Source: Cognataquiflexum gelatinilyticum (GTDB lineage: Bacteria > Bacteroidota > Bacteroidia > Cytophagales > Cyclobacteriaceae). From it: a stretch of DNA of 64,000 nt. The translations under genes and the position numbers were made by a program. A model generated the notes under the pieces. The model was not told the origin of the DNA and searched no databases. It was given only the letters and a program-made list of their open reading frames with translations. The DNA lies in contig NZ_JANAEZ010000006.1 of the NCBI RefSeq assembly GCF_024813435.1, positions 124,001-188,000 of the forward strand, in the 5' to 3' direction. How positions within the stretch are numbered: the first letter of the stretch is position 1; each line of letters begins with the position of its first letter. Positions 34,821 through 43,366 of the stretch are shown in pieces.

Positions 34821-34944
34821 CTGTAGGAGAAGGATTCGAACCTCCACAGGGCAGTTAGGCAAAACACGAGCTCCATGTTTGCTTTATGCTGGGATCCCTA
34901 CCCCCGAGACCGGAGGGCTTGTCTGCCAATTTCAACACCCTACA
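34821..34944 (-). ncRNA. tRNA-like RNA, copy 2 (long variable arm, 124 nt)
   Basis: It has the same length and fold as copy 1, from which it is separated by 59 bases. The acceptor, D and T arms are intact. The variable-arm closing stem is AGGG/CCCT where copy 1 has AAGG/CCTT, so an A-T pair has become G-C with both bases changed: direct evidence that this arm is paired. The anticodon-type loop is CGGTCTC, with G at the normally invariant U33 position, so ordinary decoding is doubtful. It can alternatively close to a GTCT tetraloop. It is the promoter-proximal copy. Confidence 0.7.
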
Positions 34945-34979
34945 ATGTGTAAGAAGACCATTTGTCTTTCTTGATGATT

Positions 34980-34987
34980 CAAAGTTA
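34980..34987 (-). promoter_or_regulatory. Promoter -7 box of the tRNA-like RNA unit
   Basis: On the minus strand TAACTTTG matches TAnnTTTG and lies 35 bases before the 5' end of the upstream tRNA-like copy. This leaves a short leader for RNase P processing. No clear -33 TTTG is seen. Confidence 0.55.
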
Positions 34988-35205
34988 GTAAAACATCCAT
35001 TAGATTAAAATTAATTCAATAAAATAGCTAAAAAAATACATTATATTTAATAATGTACCATTAATGTTAATGATATGGAAAAATATCAATCAAGATTTAT
35101 TTGGATGTTAAAAAATCGGCAATCAAAATTTGGTATGAAATTCTGGTTCCAAATGTTAAATTGAAATTCTTTCAACCTTTTCGGATCCTTAACCACACGA
35201 ATTAT

Positions 35206-37272
35206 ATGAAATATTTCCTTTTGGCAGCTTTTGTTCTTGCCTTTACTGTTCAGGTTTCGGCCCAAAATGAGAAAAAGGACCCGACTTTTGAAGAAGTTAT
35301 CTCTCTTAGAAGTGTTGGTGCAGTGGTCATGTCTCCAAATGGAGACCTTGTAGCTTTTACCCAACAGGCTTCTGACTGGAAAGAAAATCGGTTTGATACA
35401 GAGATATGGCTGGTCAAAAACGGTAGTGACCCCTTTCAGGTTACCAACAATCCTAAAAACAGCAGTTTTGCACCGGCATTCTCTCCCGATGGCAAGTGGC
35501 TGGCTTTTTTGGCTGACAAAGGAAATAAAACGCAAATCCATGCGATCCGATTAAATGGTGGAGAGTCCATCGTAATCACAGAAGAAGAGGAAGGAATAAG
35601 TGCATTTCAATGGCATCCTGACGGAAAAAGGATGATTTTTGCGAAAAGGGAAAAGGATGATCCCTCCAAAAAGAAAATCGAAAGCAGGTACGGTGGTTTC
35701 TTTATGGATGACAAAGATTATTCCTTGACGCATTTATGGGAAATCGCTTTTGATCCAAACCAGCCCAATCCATCTGAGTTACCTTGCTATGAATCGGCCG
35801 ATTCTCTCAAAACTGCAAATGGATGTATCACGAGAGCCAAGCCAAAAAGACTGACTGAAGGGGATTTTAATGTAAACGGTTTCAAAGTCTCTCCTGATGG
35901 AAAAATGGTTGCATTTAATCATCAGCCCAATCCCCTGATCAATTCATTTGCTAAATCTGATATTTCAATTTTGGACCTGGAAAGTGGACAAAGTCAGATT
36001 TTGGTCCAAAATCCAAGTGCTGATAGCTTTCAGGACTGGTCACCGGATTCCAAACAATTGCTGTACACAAGCTATGTGGATGATACTGTTTCAAATTTTT
36101 ATACCAATTCGAAAATTTTTGTCATTGATGTGGGATCCAAAAATAGCAGGCAGATTGCATCAAATCTTGATGAAAATCCATCAGGATTGACTTGGAATCC
36201 CAAAGGGATTTACGGACTTTTTTGGCAAAAGACCCAGAGACATCTCTATAGGATTGAACCCAAAGACGGTACCTTCACGATCTTGAAAGGATTTCCGGAA
36301 ATGGTGACAGGGGTTTCTTTTTCCCAAACAGGAGAAAAACTGGCTATCAATGCCCGCAACGGAAACCAACTCAATGAAATCTGGGTAAGCAACGTCCAAA
36401 AACCTGCTGCAAAAAAAGTCACCAACCTGACAAAGCAGATTGAAAATTGGAAGGTGTCCCAAAGCGAAGTGGTGGTCTGGAGAAGCAAAGACGGAGCCCT
36501 GATAGAAGGTGTCTTGCACAAACCTGTAGACTACGATCCTACCAAAAAATATCCTTTGATGGTGGTGATTCATGGCGGTCCAACGGGGATAGATACCCCT
36601 TCTCCAGTTCCGGGCTATGTCTATCCGATAGTGCAGTGGCTGAACAAAGGCTGTCTTGTCCTCCAACCCAATTACCGTGGATCAGCCGGATACGGCGAGG
36701 CATTTAGATCTCTCAATGTTGAAAATCTCGGCGTGGGAGATGCTTGGGATGTCCTGAGTGGGGTAGATAATCTCAGCGCAAGCAACCTGATTGACACGAC
36801 TAGAATGGGGGTTATGGGTTGGAGTCAGGGAGGCTATATTTCGGCATTTTTGACTACCAATACTGACAGGTTCAAAGCAGTAAGTGTCGGTGCCGGGATT
36901 TCCAATTGGATGACCTACTATGTCAACACGGATATCCATCCATTTACCATCCAATATCTCAAAGCCAATCCTTGGGACAATGAGGAAATTTACCGCAAAA
37001 CTTCCCCCATGACCAACATCAAAAACGCAAAAACCCCTACATTGATCCAACATGGGGAGTTTGACCAGAGGGTTCCGATTCCAAATGCCTATGAATTACT
37101 TCAGGGATTAAGGGATCAAAATGTGCCTGCAGAATTGGTGGTGTACAAAGGTTTTGGACATGGCATCACCAAGCCCAAGGAAAGGTTGGCCGCCACTTGG
37201 CACAACTGGCAATGGTTTGCAAAATATGTATGGGGAGAAGAAGTCGAATTACCGACAGGAGAGAGCAAATAA
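35206..37272 (+). CDS. S9-family prolyl oligopeptidase / dipeptidyl aminopeptidase
   Basis: The exported serine peptidase has a signal peptide (MKYFLLAAFVLAFTVQVSAQ), a TolB/PD40-type beta-propeller (about residues 30-420; repeats such as FSPDGKWLAFLAD, WSPDSKQLLY) and a C-terminal alpha/beta-hydrolase. The catalytic residues are Ser in MGWSQGGYIS, Asp in GEFDQRVP and His in FGHGITKP. It trims peptides from the N-terminus, probably in the periplasm. The frame is open from 35101, but the ATG at 35206 gives a proper signal peptide and is chosen (688 aa). Confidence 0.93.
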   Translation: MKYFLLAAFVLAFTVQVSAQNEKKDPTFEEVISLRSVGAVVMSPNGDLVAFTQQASDWKENRFDTEIWLVKNGSDPFQVTNNPKNSSFAPAFSPDGKWLAFLADKGNKTQIHAIRLNGGESIVITEEEEGISAFQWHPDGKRMIFAKREKDDPSKKKIESRYGGFFMDDKDYSLTHLWEIAFDPNQPNPSELPCYESADSLKTANGCITRAKPKRLTEGDFNVNGFKVSPDGKMVAFNHQPNPLINSFAKSDISILDLESGQSQILVQNPSADSFQDWSPDSKQLLYTSYVDDTVSNFYTNSKIFVIDVGSKNSRQIASNLDENPSGLTWNPKGIYGLFWQKTQRHLYRIEPKDGTFTILKGFPEMVTGVSFSQTGEKLAINARNGNQLNEIWVSNVQKPAAKKVTNLTKQIENWKVSQSEVVVWRSKDGALIEGVLHKPVDYDPTKKYPLMVVIHGGPTGIDTPSPVPGYVYPIVQWLNKGCLVLQPNYRGSAGYGEAFRSLNVENLGVGDAWDVLSGVDNLSASNLIDTTRMGVMGWSQGGYISAFLTTNTDRFKAVSVGAGISNWMTYYVNTDIHPFTIQYLKANPWDNEEIYRKTSPMTNIKNAKTPTLIQHGEFDQRVPIPNAYELLQGLRDQNVPAELVVYKGFGHGITKPKERLAATWHNWQWFAKYVWGEEVELPTGESK

Positions 37273-37348
37273 CCTTATACAAAAAACCAATCCATCAATT
37301 TCTTTTGAATCCCATAATTAGCTTAACAATCTCAAATTAACCGATGAT

Positions 37349-38341
37349 ATGAATCATATATTGAAAAGAACTGGCATTCTTGTAGTGATGGTTTCCTCCG
37401 TATTGGTGACAATTGCTTCATGGAAGTTTTTCGAGCAAGAAGCTTTTATTCCCTATTCCCAAAAGATTCCTGATTCGGGTCAAAGTTTTGGAATGGTACC
37501 GATTCAAGGAGGTAAATTCATGATGGGAAGTGAGGGAACGACGCCGGATGAAAGTCCGGTCCATGAAGTAGAAATTTCTCCCTTTTGGATGGGAACGCAT
37601 GAGATTACCTGGGATATTTTTGAACTCTTTTTGGACAAAAATTATGAGGTCGCCATTGCAGAAAAAGCCCTACCTGCACAGGTAGACGGTCTTAGCAGAC
37701 CGAGTATCCCGTATCTTGACATGACAGCCGGGATGGGCAAAGAGGGCAAGCCGGCCATCGGAATGACCAATTACGGTGCGATTCAATTTTGTAAATGGCT
37801 GTATCTCAAGACGGGGATTTTCTATAGACTGCCTACCGAGGCAGAATGGGAATATGCCGCAAGGGCAGGTTCAAAAAGCAGGTATTTTTTTGGAGAGGAT
37901 GAAAAACTCTTGGATCAATACGCTTGGTACGCTGCCAACAGCGGAAACATTACCCACAATATTGGGCAGAAAAAGCCAAATCCTTGGGGATTGTACGATA
38001 TTCTTGGCAATGTAATGGAATGGACCTCAGACCAATATGCAGCGGATACCTACCAGAGCAGGAAGGATAAGCAAGTGAAAGATCCTACCATTGAAATCAA
38101 AAAACTATATCCCGGAGCGATTCGCGGCGGACATTACAACAGTCCTGCTACAGACCTGCGCACCGCCAAAAGAACGGCATCAAAGGCAGAATGGAAGAGG
38201 ATAGATCCACAGATTCCCAAAAGCCAATGGTGGTTTCCTGAAGCCCCTTTCCTTGGTTTGAGGGTTGTTAGACCGCTCAACCCGCCAAGTCAAGCAGAGA
38301 TTATGGCCTACTATGACAGGGCTCCGATTACAGATTATTAA
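37349..38341 (+). CDS. SUMF1/FGE-fold exported protein
   Basis: An N-terminal membrane or signal segment (GILVVMVSSVLVTIASW) precedes a formylglycine-generating-enzyme-like domain: MVPIQGGKFMMGSEGTTPDESPVHEVEISPFWMGTHEITW, LPTEAEWEYAARAG, NPWGLYDILGNVMEWTSD, and a final LGLRVVRP. The catalytic Cys pair of true sulfatase-activating FGE is missing: RGGHYNSPATDLRTAKR has no Cys. It is therefore probably not a sulfatase activator but a binding or structural variant. It lies 76 bases after the peptidase gene and 27 before the oxidoreductase gene. Confidence 0.88.
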   Translation: MNHILKRTGILVVMVSSVLVTIASWKFFEQEAFIPYSQKIPDSGQSFGMVPIQGGKFMMGSEGTTPDESPVHEVEISPFWMGTHEITWDIFELFLDKNYEVAIAEKALPAQVDGLSRPSIPYLDMTAGMGKEGKPAIGMTNYGAIQFCKWLYLKTGIFYRLPTEAEWEYAARAGSKSRYFFGEDEKLLDQYAWYAANSGNITHNIGQKKPNPWGLYDILGNVMEWTSDQYAADTYQSRKDKQVKDPTIEIKKLYPGAIRGGHYNSPATDLRTAKRTASKAEWKRIDPQIPKSQWWFPEAPFLGLRVVRPLNPPSQAEIMAYYDRAPITDY

Positions 38342-38368
38342 AGCAAATAACCATATAACAATACACTC

Positions 38369-39682
38369 ATGAATAACCAAAATCAACGCAGGGACTTTAT
38401 CAAAACTTCCGCAATCCTTGCCGGAGGAATGATACTTCAGCCTTTTGGCATGCCGGGGGCTTATGCTTCAGGAACGGATCAAATCAAACTTGCCGTCATC
38501 GGCTGTGGAGGCAGGGGAACGGGCGCCGTTTTTCAGGCCTTTGACACAGGACACAATATCAAACTCGTCGCGATGGCAGATGCTTTCAGAGACAGAATAG
38601 ATAAGAGTTATACGCCGATCTTTGAAAAATATGGAAAAGACAAAGTCGATGTTCCTGAGGACAGGAAGTTTGTGGGCTTTGAAGGTTACAAGGAAGCGAT
38701 CAAGCTTGCCGATGTCGTGATATTGGCTTCACCTCCGGGATTCAGACCGGACCATTTTGAGGAAGCAGTAAGGCAAGGCAAGCAGGTTTTTATGGAAAAG
38801 CCCGTGGCAGTCGATGCAGTCGGCATCCGCAAAGTGCTGGCAGCAGCCGAAGAAGCCAAAAAGAAAAAACTCAATGTCGTGGTTGGTCTTCAAAGACATT
38901 ATCAGGACAATTACAGAGAAACCATCAAGCGTCTTCATGACGGGGCCATCGGTGACATTGTCGGTGGACAAGTTTATTGGAATGACGGAGGTGTATGGGT
39001 CAATCCACGCCAAGCGGGTCAAACCGAGATGGAATACCAAATGAGGAACTGGTACTACTTCAATTGGCTTTGCGGTGACCATATCAACGAGCAGCACGTC
39101 CACAATATCGATGTGGCCAATTGGGTAAAAAACAGTTACCCTGTGTCGGCTTACGGTACCGGAGGCCGTCAGGTCCGGACAGGCAAAGAGCATGGCGAAA
39201 TCTTTGACCACCACAGCATCACCTTCACTTATGCAGACGGAACGGTAATCTTCAGCGAATGCCGCCATTTCCCTGGAGCAGCCAATAGGGTAGATGAATC
39301 CTTTCAAGGCACAAAAGGAAAGGTTTTCTTAAGTGCCGGAAACCACGGGAACATTTCAGATTACAAAGGAAATGCCATTTATTCCCACAATAGGGACAAT
39401 AATCCTAACCCATATCAGGTGGAGCATGATGAACTTTTCGCTGCCATTGTGAAGGGAGAATACAAATTTGCTGATGCAGAAAATGCAGCAAAAAGTACTA
39501 TGACAGCTATTCTTGGTCGAAATGCAACCTATTCGGGCAAAGTAGTTACTTGGGATGAAGCGCTAAATTCTGAAATAAGTCTGATGCCGGATACCTTGGC
39601 TTGGGATGCGATGCCGAAAGTCCTGCCAAATGCGGACGGCTATTACCCTTTTGCGATTCCGGGCAAAACAAAAGTAATCTGA
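38369..39682 (+). CDS. Gfo/Idh/MocA-family oxidoreductase with Tat-type signal
   Basis: The N-terminus has an RR signal (NQRRDFIKTSAILAGGMIL), pointing to Tat export. A Rossmann domain follows (KLAVIGCGGRGTGAVFQAF) with the conserved EKPVAVD motif and then the C-terminal alpha/beta substrate domain. Family members oxidise sugars or sugar acids with tightly bound NAD(P). The next gene encodes a putative sugar isomerase one base downstream, so the two probably act in one sugar pathway in the periplasm. Substrate unknown. Confidence 0.9.
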   Translation: MNNQNQRRDFIKTSAILAGGMILQPFGMPGAYASGTDQIKLAVIGCGGRGTGAVFQAFDTGHNIKLVAMADAFRDRIDKSYTPIFEKYGKDKVDVPEDRKFVGFEGYKEAIKLADVVILASPPGFRPDHFEEAVRQGKQVFMEKPVAVDAVGIRKVLAAAEEAKKKKLNVVVGLQRHYQDNYRETIKRLHDGAIGDIVGGQVYWNDGGVWVNPRQAGQTEMEYQMRNWYYFNWLCGDHINEQHVHNIDVANWVKNSYPVSAYGTGGRQVRTGKEHGEIFDHHSITFTYADGTVIFSECRHFPGAANRVDESFQGTKGKVFLSAGNHGNISDYKGNAIYSHNRDNNPNPYQVEHDELFAAIVKGEYKFADAENAAKSTMTAILGRNATYSGKVVTWDEALNSEISLMPDTLAWDAMPKVLPNADGYYPFAIPGKTKVI

Positions 39683-39683
39683 T

Positions 39684-40601
39684 ATGAAAAGGAGAAATTT
39701 TGTTAGAAATATCAGTTTGGGATCTGCAGTAGCTGCTCTCGCCGGTGGCACAAGTCTTTCCTCCTTTGCAAAAAGCAATGCAGCCGGAAAGCCATTTAAC
39801 CTGGATTATGCTCCCCACTTTGGGATGTTCAAAGCCCACGCTGGTGACGGGCTTGTATCCCAATTGGAATTCATGGCCGATCAGGGATTCAGGTCTTTGG
39901 AAGACAATGGACTGCTTGGCCGCACAGTAGAAGACCAAAATCTCATCGGCAAAACCCTCGAAAGGCTCAACATGCGCATGGGGGTTTTTGTGGTAGACGG
40001 TGGTGACAACTGGAAGATTTCACTCGCCTCCGGTAAGCAGGAGTTTATCGACAACTTTGTCGCTACCTGCAAAAAATCAGTGGAGGCCTCCAAGCGTGTC
40101 AATGCCAAATGGGCAACGGTTGTTCCCGGCTTTTTTGAAAGAAAACTGCCCATGGGAATCCAAACCTCTCATGTCATCGAAGCACTGAAGCGCGGCGCTG
40201 AGGTCATGGAACCAAGTGGATTGGTGATGGTTTTGGAGCCATTGAGTGATACCCCGGAGCTATTTCTGAGGTTCTCTGACCAAACCCATGCCATCTGCAA
40301 GGCGGTCGACAGTCCTTCCTGCAAAATCCTCTATGATGCCTACCACATGCAGCGCAACGAAGGCAACCTGATCGCGATGATGGATGCCTGTTGGGATGAG
40401 ATAGCCTATATTCAGATCGGGGACAATCCTGGACGAAAAGAACCCGGAACAGGTGAAATCAATTACCTGAACGTCTTCAAGCACATCGATGCCAAAGGAT
40501 TCAAAGGCGTCTGCGGGATGGAACACGGCAATGCCATTTCCGGAAAAGAAGGTGAGTTGGCCCTGATTGCAGCTTATAGAAAAGCGGATATGTTTAAGTA
40601 A
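39684..40601 (+). CDS. Sugar isomerase/epimerase, hydroxypyruvate-isomerase-like, with Tat-type signal
   Basis: A signal with RR (MKRRNFVRNISLGSAVAALAGG) leads a 270-residue TIM-barrel of the xylose-isomerase-like class. Likely metal ligands are Glu in MVLEPLSD, Asp and His in YDAYHMQRNEG and Glu in GMEHGN, as in hydroxypyruvate isomerases. It starts one base after the oxidoreductase stop, so it is co-translated and probably acts on related sugars. A copy of its last twelve codons lies 144 bases beyond its stop. Confidence 0.9.
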   Translation: MKRRNFVRNISLGSAVAALAGGTSLSSFAKSNAAGKPFNLDYAPHFGMFKAHAGDGLVSQLEFMADQGFRSLEDNGLLGRTVEDQNLIGKTLERLNMRMGVFVVDGGDNWKISLASGKQEFIDNFVATCKKSVEASKRVNAKWATVVPGFFERKLPMGIQTSHVIEALKRGAEVMEPSGLVMVLEPLSDTPELFLRFSDQTHAICKAVDSPSCKILYDAYHMQRNEGNLIAMMDACWDEIAYIQIGDNPGRKEPGTGEINYLNVFKHIDAKGFKGVCGMEHGNAISGKEGELALIAAYRKADMFK

Positions 40602-40602
40602 A

Positions 40603-40744
40603 AAAATCACCGCAGAGCACACTGAGAGCACGGAGAGAAAGGAAAAAATAGCCAAGGCACGGAGAAAAAAAGAAAAATGAAGCCTGCAAAGGCGCCATTA
40701 GCGCAAAGAAGATAGTCACAAAAGAGGAGAGGAAAAAAGCATTC
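40603..40744. repeat. Degenerate intergenic repeat tract
   Basis: This purine-rich stretch with imperfect copies of a short unit (CACCGCAGAGCACAC, GAGAGCACGGAGAGA, GGCACGGAGAAAA, GCGCAAAGAAGA) is of the kind seen in intergenic spaces of many Bacteroidota. The open frame on the opposite strand is Phe/Leu/Ser-rich, low-complexity and not credible as a gene. Confidence 0.5.
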
Positions 40745-40780
40745 ATTGCGGCGTATAGAAAAGCAGATATGTTTAAGTAG
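40745..40780 (+). pseudogene. Remnant of a second isomerase gene 3' end
   Basis: Twelve codons (IAAYRKADMFK plus stop) repeat the exact C-terminus of the isomerase at 40566-40601, but with different synonymous codons (GCG GCG against GCA GCT, GCA against GCG) and TAG in place of TAA. This suggests that a diverged paralogue once stood here and was deleted down to its tail, or a duplication interrupted by the intervening repeat tract. Confidence 0.6.
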
Positions 40781-41126
40781 AATGTACTGTCAAAATAATT
40801 GTGAAGAGGTGGGGTTTTTGACTTCACCTTTTTGTTTAGTAGATCCCGTACAGCTGTCGCGATGTAATTCACTTGTTCTGGAACTATCTTTCGTTTGAGG
40901 GTATGGTTGAATATTCCAATTGCAAATTGGAAAGGATAAAAGGGTGGAATTACAAATCCCACCCAGTCGGGGATTAAAATTTCTTGAACTTTTTGGTTAC
41001 TTTTTGTTTCAAGACAAAAAGTGACACCAGGATAAATGGTCAAAAAAACCATAACCACATCGAGAAAAAAACAAATAAATTCAACCCACTCCTTTGTTCT
41101 TGAACTTTTTTCCCAAACTAAAACGA
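40781..41126. other. Gene-free region with one dispersed-repeat copy
   Basis: No credible gene is visible in these 346 bases. Segment 40882-40926 is closely repeated at 42543-42587 on the same strand. The rest is AT-rich with no obvious terminator for the lipoprotein gene that ends at 41127. Confidence 0.4.
40882..40926 (+). repeat. Dispersed intergenic repeat, copy A
   Basis: AACTATCTTTCGTTTGAG followed by GTATGGTTGAATATTCCAA matches copy B at 42543 with about three differences. Both copies are followed by an AAGGGTGGAAT-like segment after unequal spacers. The two copies flank the lipoprotein gene at 41127-42296. Confidence 0.6.
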
Positions 41127-42296
41127 TCAATTCGTTTTGTTTCCATCATTTAGCTTTAACAAATAGTATGTATTCCAATCTTCTTCCCCAAGAAGCCTTT
41201 GATTTTTTTGGACAAAAATTTGTCCCTCTTTGTTTACGATAGGGGTTGAGATTGTTCCTGATGGCAATTCAATATCGTCCTGGAGCAATTTGTAATCTGA
41301 ATCAAAAACTGCCGCATATATTGGTAAGGATCCTAAGAAATCCATCCACTCAGCTTGGTTTTCCCTGTCGTAATTCTTCACGATATTTTCGCCAGCTCCT
41401 TTTTTGTAAATAAGAATGATTTTGTCTTCGATCACATAAAGTTGTTCTATCATGGATGGGACTACCATTTCCAGCTTGGAAAATAACTCCGATGTGTTTT
41501 GTAAATTGGCCTGTGGAAAAGGGATTTGATCTTTCACATTCAGACTGACACTTTCTTTAAAAATCAGCTCTTCGTCCTGTTCTTCATAGACATAAAATTT
41601 CATTTCAGCCATCAGAAATAAATACCAAAGTTTTCCTTTTTTTATGATTTTAGGATGATATAAGAAATGAAAATTGCCGTCTTTGTAGATTGAAGTTTCG
41701 GGGATTTCCATTTTCAGCACTACCTCTTTTGTAATTGGGTCAAAAACTTCGAGCAATGGTTCATTGTAATATTTTCTATAGAATTTCTCTTGGTCTTCCC
41801 AATCTTTAAGATCCCTCTCAGGACGGTAGTATGCCAACTTATTTCCCAATTTAAATGCCGGTCTATTGTACGGATGCATATATAGATAATCCTCTGGTAT
41901 TGGGATATTTTTGATTATCTCTCCTTCATTTGAAAACTGGATCAATCCCTTATGTAAATCCATGATTGTAAATTTCCCATCAAAAAAACCTCCTGAATAG
42001 ACCATGTTTATCGCATTTGGTCCGTCTGTTTTGAGCTCAATAGGAGAGGTGATGGTACCGGATTTGTCAAAAATAAGGTAAGATGAATTCCCCTCTTCTT
42101 TTGCTAAGAACATACCGTCTTCCATATCAATTAATGTCAATTCTTCCAGGTGATTGACTCTGATTGAATCTGTAATTTCAAATTTATAATTTGTTGAAAT
42201 GGATTGATCAGTGTTTTTGTCTTTTGCGCAACCAATCAGTGCTGCAATAAGAATCAGGCATGTAAAATATTTTATGTGTTTATAATTTGTTTTCAT
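41127..42296 (-). CDS. Lipoprotein of unknown function, beta-propeller-like, 389 aa
   Basis: A lipoprotein signal ends in LIGC (near residue 23). The mature protein is rich in short strands with repeated patterns (YLIFDKSGTI, FTIMDLHKGLIQFSNEGEIIKNI, LLEVFDPITKEVVLKMEIP), as in bacteroidetal six-bladed beta-propeller or DUF4221-type lipoproteins. I cannot assign a function. It stands alone, bracketed by copies of an intergenic repeat, which suggests a mobile or recently gained segment. Confidence 0.75.
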   Translation of the reverse strand: MKTNYKHIKYFTCLILIAALIGCAKDKNTDQSISTNYKFEITDSIRVNHLEELTLIDMEDGMFLAKEEGNSSYLIFDKSGTITSPIELKTDGPNAINMVYSGGFFDGKFTIMDLHKGLIQFSNEGEIIKNIPIPEDYLYMHPYNRPAFKLGNKLAYYRPERDLKDWEDQEKFYRKYYNEPLLEVFDPITKEVVLKMEIPETSIYKDGNFHFLYHPKIIKKGKLWYLFLMAEMKFYVYEEQDEELIFKESVSLNVKDQIPFPQANLQNTSELFSKLEMVVPSMIEQLYVIEDKIILIYKKGAGENIVKNYDRENQAEWMDFLGSLPIYAAVFDSDYKLLQDDIELPSGTISTPIVNKEGQIFVQKNQRLLGEEDWNTYYLLKLNDGNKTN

Positions 42297-42706
42297 AGGT
42301 CACATAGCCTGTCCCGACTTTCGGGAGAATCTTCGCATTTTTAAAAATCCTCCCTAAGTTTGAGGTTCCCCTCATGCTCGATTTCATTCTCAAATTTAAT
42401 GGAACGGGAAATTTCAGGCATGTTAAGTTATGTTAGAAAGGAATGCATAACTCTTAATTTTTCTATAATTATTACTGAATATTGCCCCACCTAGGTGAAT
42501 AGTGGCATTTCTCTAGGTGAATTTGTAATTCAAGCTACCGAGAACTATCTTTCGTTTGAGCGTGTGGTTGAATAGTCCAATTGCATCCCGATGGCTATCG
42601 TGGATGGAGTCAAAGAAGGGTGGAATAACATGCCGATAGCTATCTACATACACTCAATCGCAGCATCAGTCGCTAAACTACACCCAGGCGCAGGAAACTA
42701 AAAAAT
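42297..42706. other. Gene-free region with repeat copy B
   Basis: These 410 bases between divergent genes hold a CCTGTCCCGACTTTCGGGA segment (near 42308, a short inverted repeat), repeat copy B (42543-42587), and two similar short segments (CCCGATGGCTATCGTGG near 42587, GCCGATAGCTATC near 42632). No gene is seen. Confidence 0.4.
42543..42587 (+). repeat. Dispersed intergenic repeat, copy B
   Basis: Same 45-base unit as 40882-40926 in the same orientation, followed by an insertion (CATCCCGATGGCTATCG) not in copy A and then the shared AAGGGTGGAATAAC end. Confidence 0.6.
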
Positions 42707-43237
42707 ATGAATTTACTATATAAAATAACTTTTGAAAATTCATTAAGCCATTTTCGATCAGTTTTTTATTACCTGATTGCAATTGTCGTTTTTGTTTTGG
42801 TGATGGCATTTATTTTTGGTGTATCTGATTTACGTGCCTTTATCGAAATTGGTGTGTTCTTTTACGGAGTCTTAATGGTTTTGCCAACGATAATCATTCA
42901 TTTAAACTATTTTTTTGTAAATAAAAATACTGAAATGGTAATTTATCCGGAGAAAGAATCAATTCGTTTTTTTGAAAAAGAAGCTTGGAAACAATTTGGG
43001 TTTCATGAAATAGAAAAGGTTGAAGTGTACATGAGTCCTCAATTGTATAGGAAATCTACTGGTTTTACTCCATGGGATTCATATCATTACACGAAATTAT
43101 GCCTAAAGGATGGAAAATCTTTGTTTATTACATGTTTAATGGCTAACGAATGGGATATTCTATTAAACGATTTACCGAGACAAATTTTTCAATCCCAATT
43201 TCCAATAGTTTTTATGGATAGGTCTAAAAAGAATTAG
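42707..43237 (+). CDS. Small membrane protein of unknown function, 176 aa
   Basis: Two N-terminal membrane helices (about residues 20-40 and 48-72) are followed by a cytoplasmic domain of about 100 residues. The strand pattern MVIYPEKESIRFFE, IEKVEVYMSP, YTKLCLKDGKSLFITCLM resembles a PH-like fold, as in bacterial two-helix PH-domain proteins. No family is recognised. It has lower GC than the neighbouring core genes and sits next to repeat DNA, compatible with recent gain. Confidence 0.7.
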   Translation: MNLLYKITFENSLSHFRSVFYYLIAIVVFVLVMAFIFGVSDLRAFIEIGVFFYGVLMVLPTIIIHLNYFFVNKNTEMVIYPEKESIRFFEKEAWKQFGFHEIEKVEVYMSPQLYRKSTGFTPWDSYHYTKLCLKDGKSLFITCLMANEWDILLNDLPRQIFQSQFPIVFMDRSKKN

Positions 43238-43366
43238 GTGTTTTAAGTCATGTTGTATCTGGATTCGTGTAGAATGACGTTCGAAATAAGTCCCACCTCC
43301 AAAATATTTTTATTTCAATCTTGACTAAAAATTTTTAGGTTTAAGGTAATCCCAAGAAATGCTTTG

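Noticed and set aside
34638..34944. Annotating the tRNA-like units as ordinary tRNA-Glu and tRNA-Asp
   Set aside because: The loop triplets would fit, but the 124-nt length, long arm and lack of U33 in copy 2 do not match any normal tRNA of those types.
40594..41130. 178-aa open frame on the minus strand
   Set aside because: It runs through the degenerate repeat tract, the isomerase remnant and a dispersed repeat. The translation is low-complexity Phe/Leu/Ser with no family features, and it overlaps the ends of two real genes.
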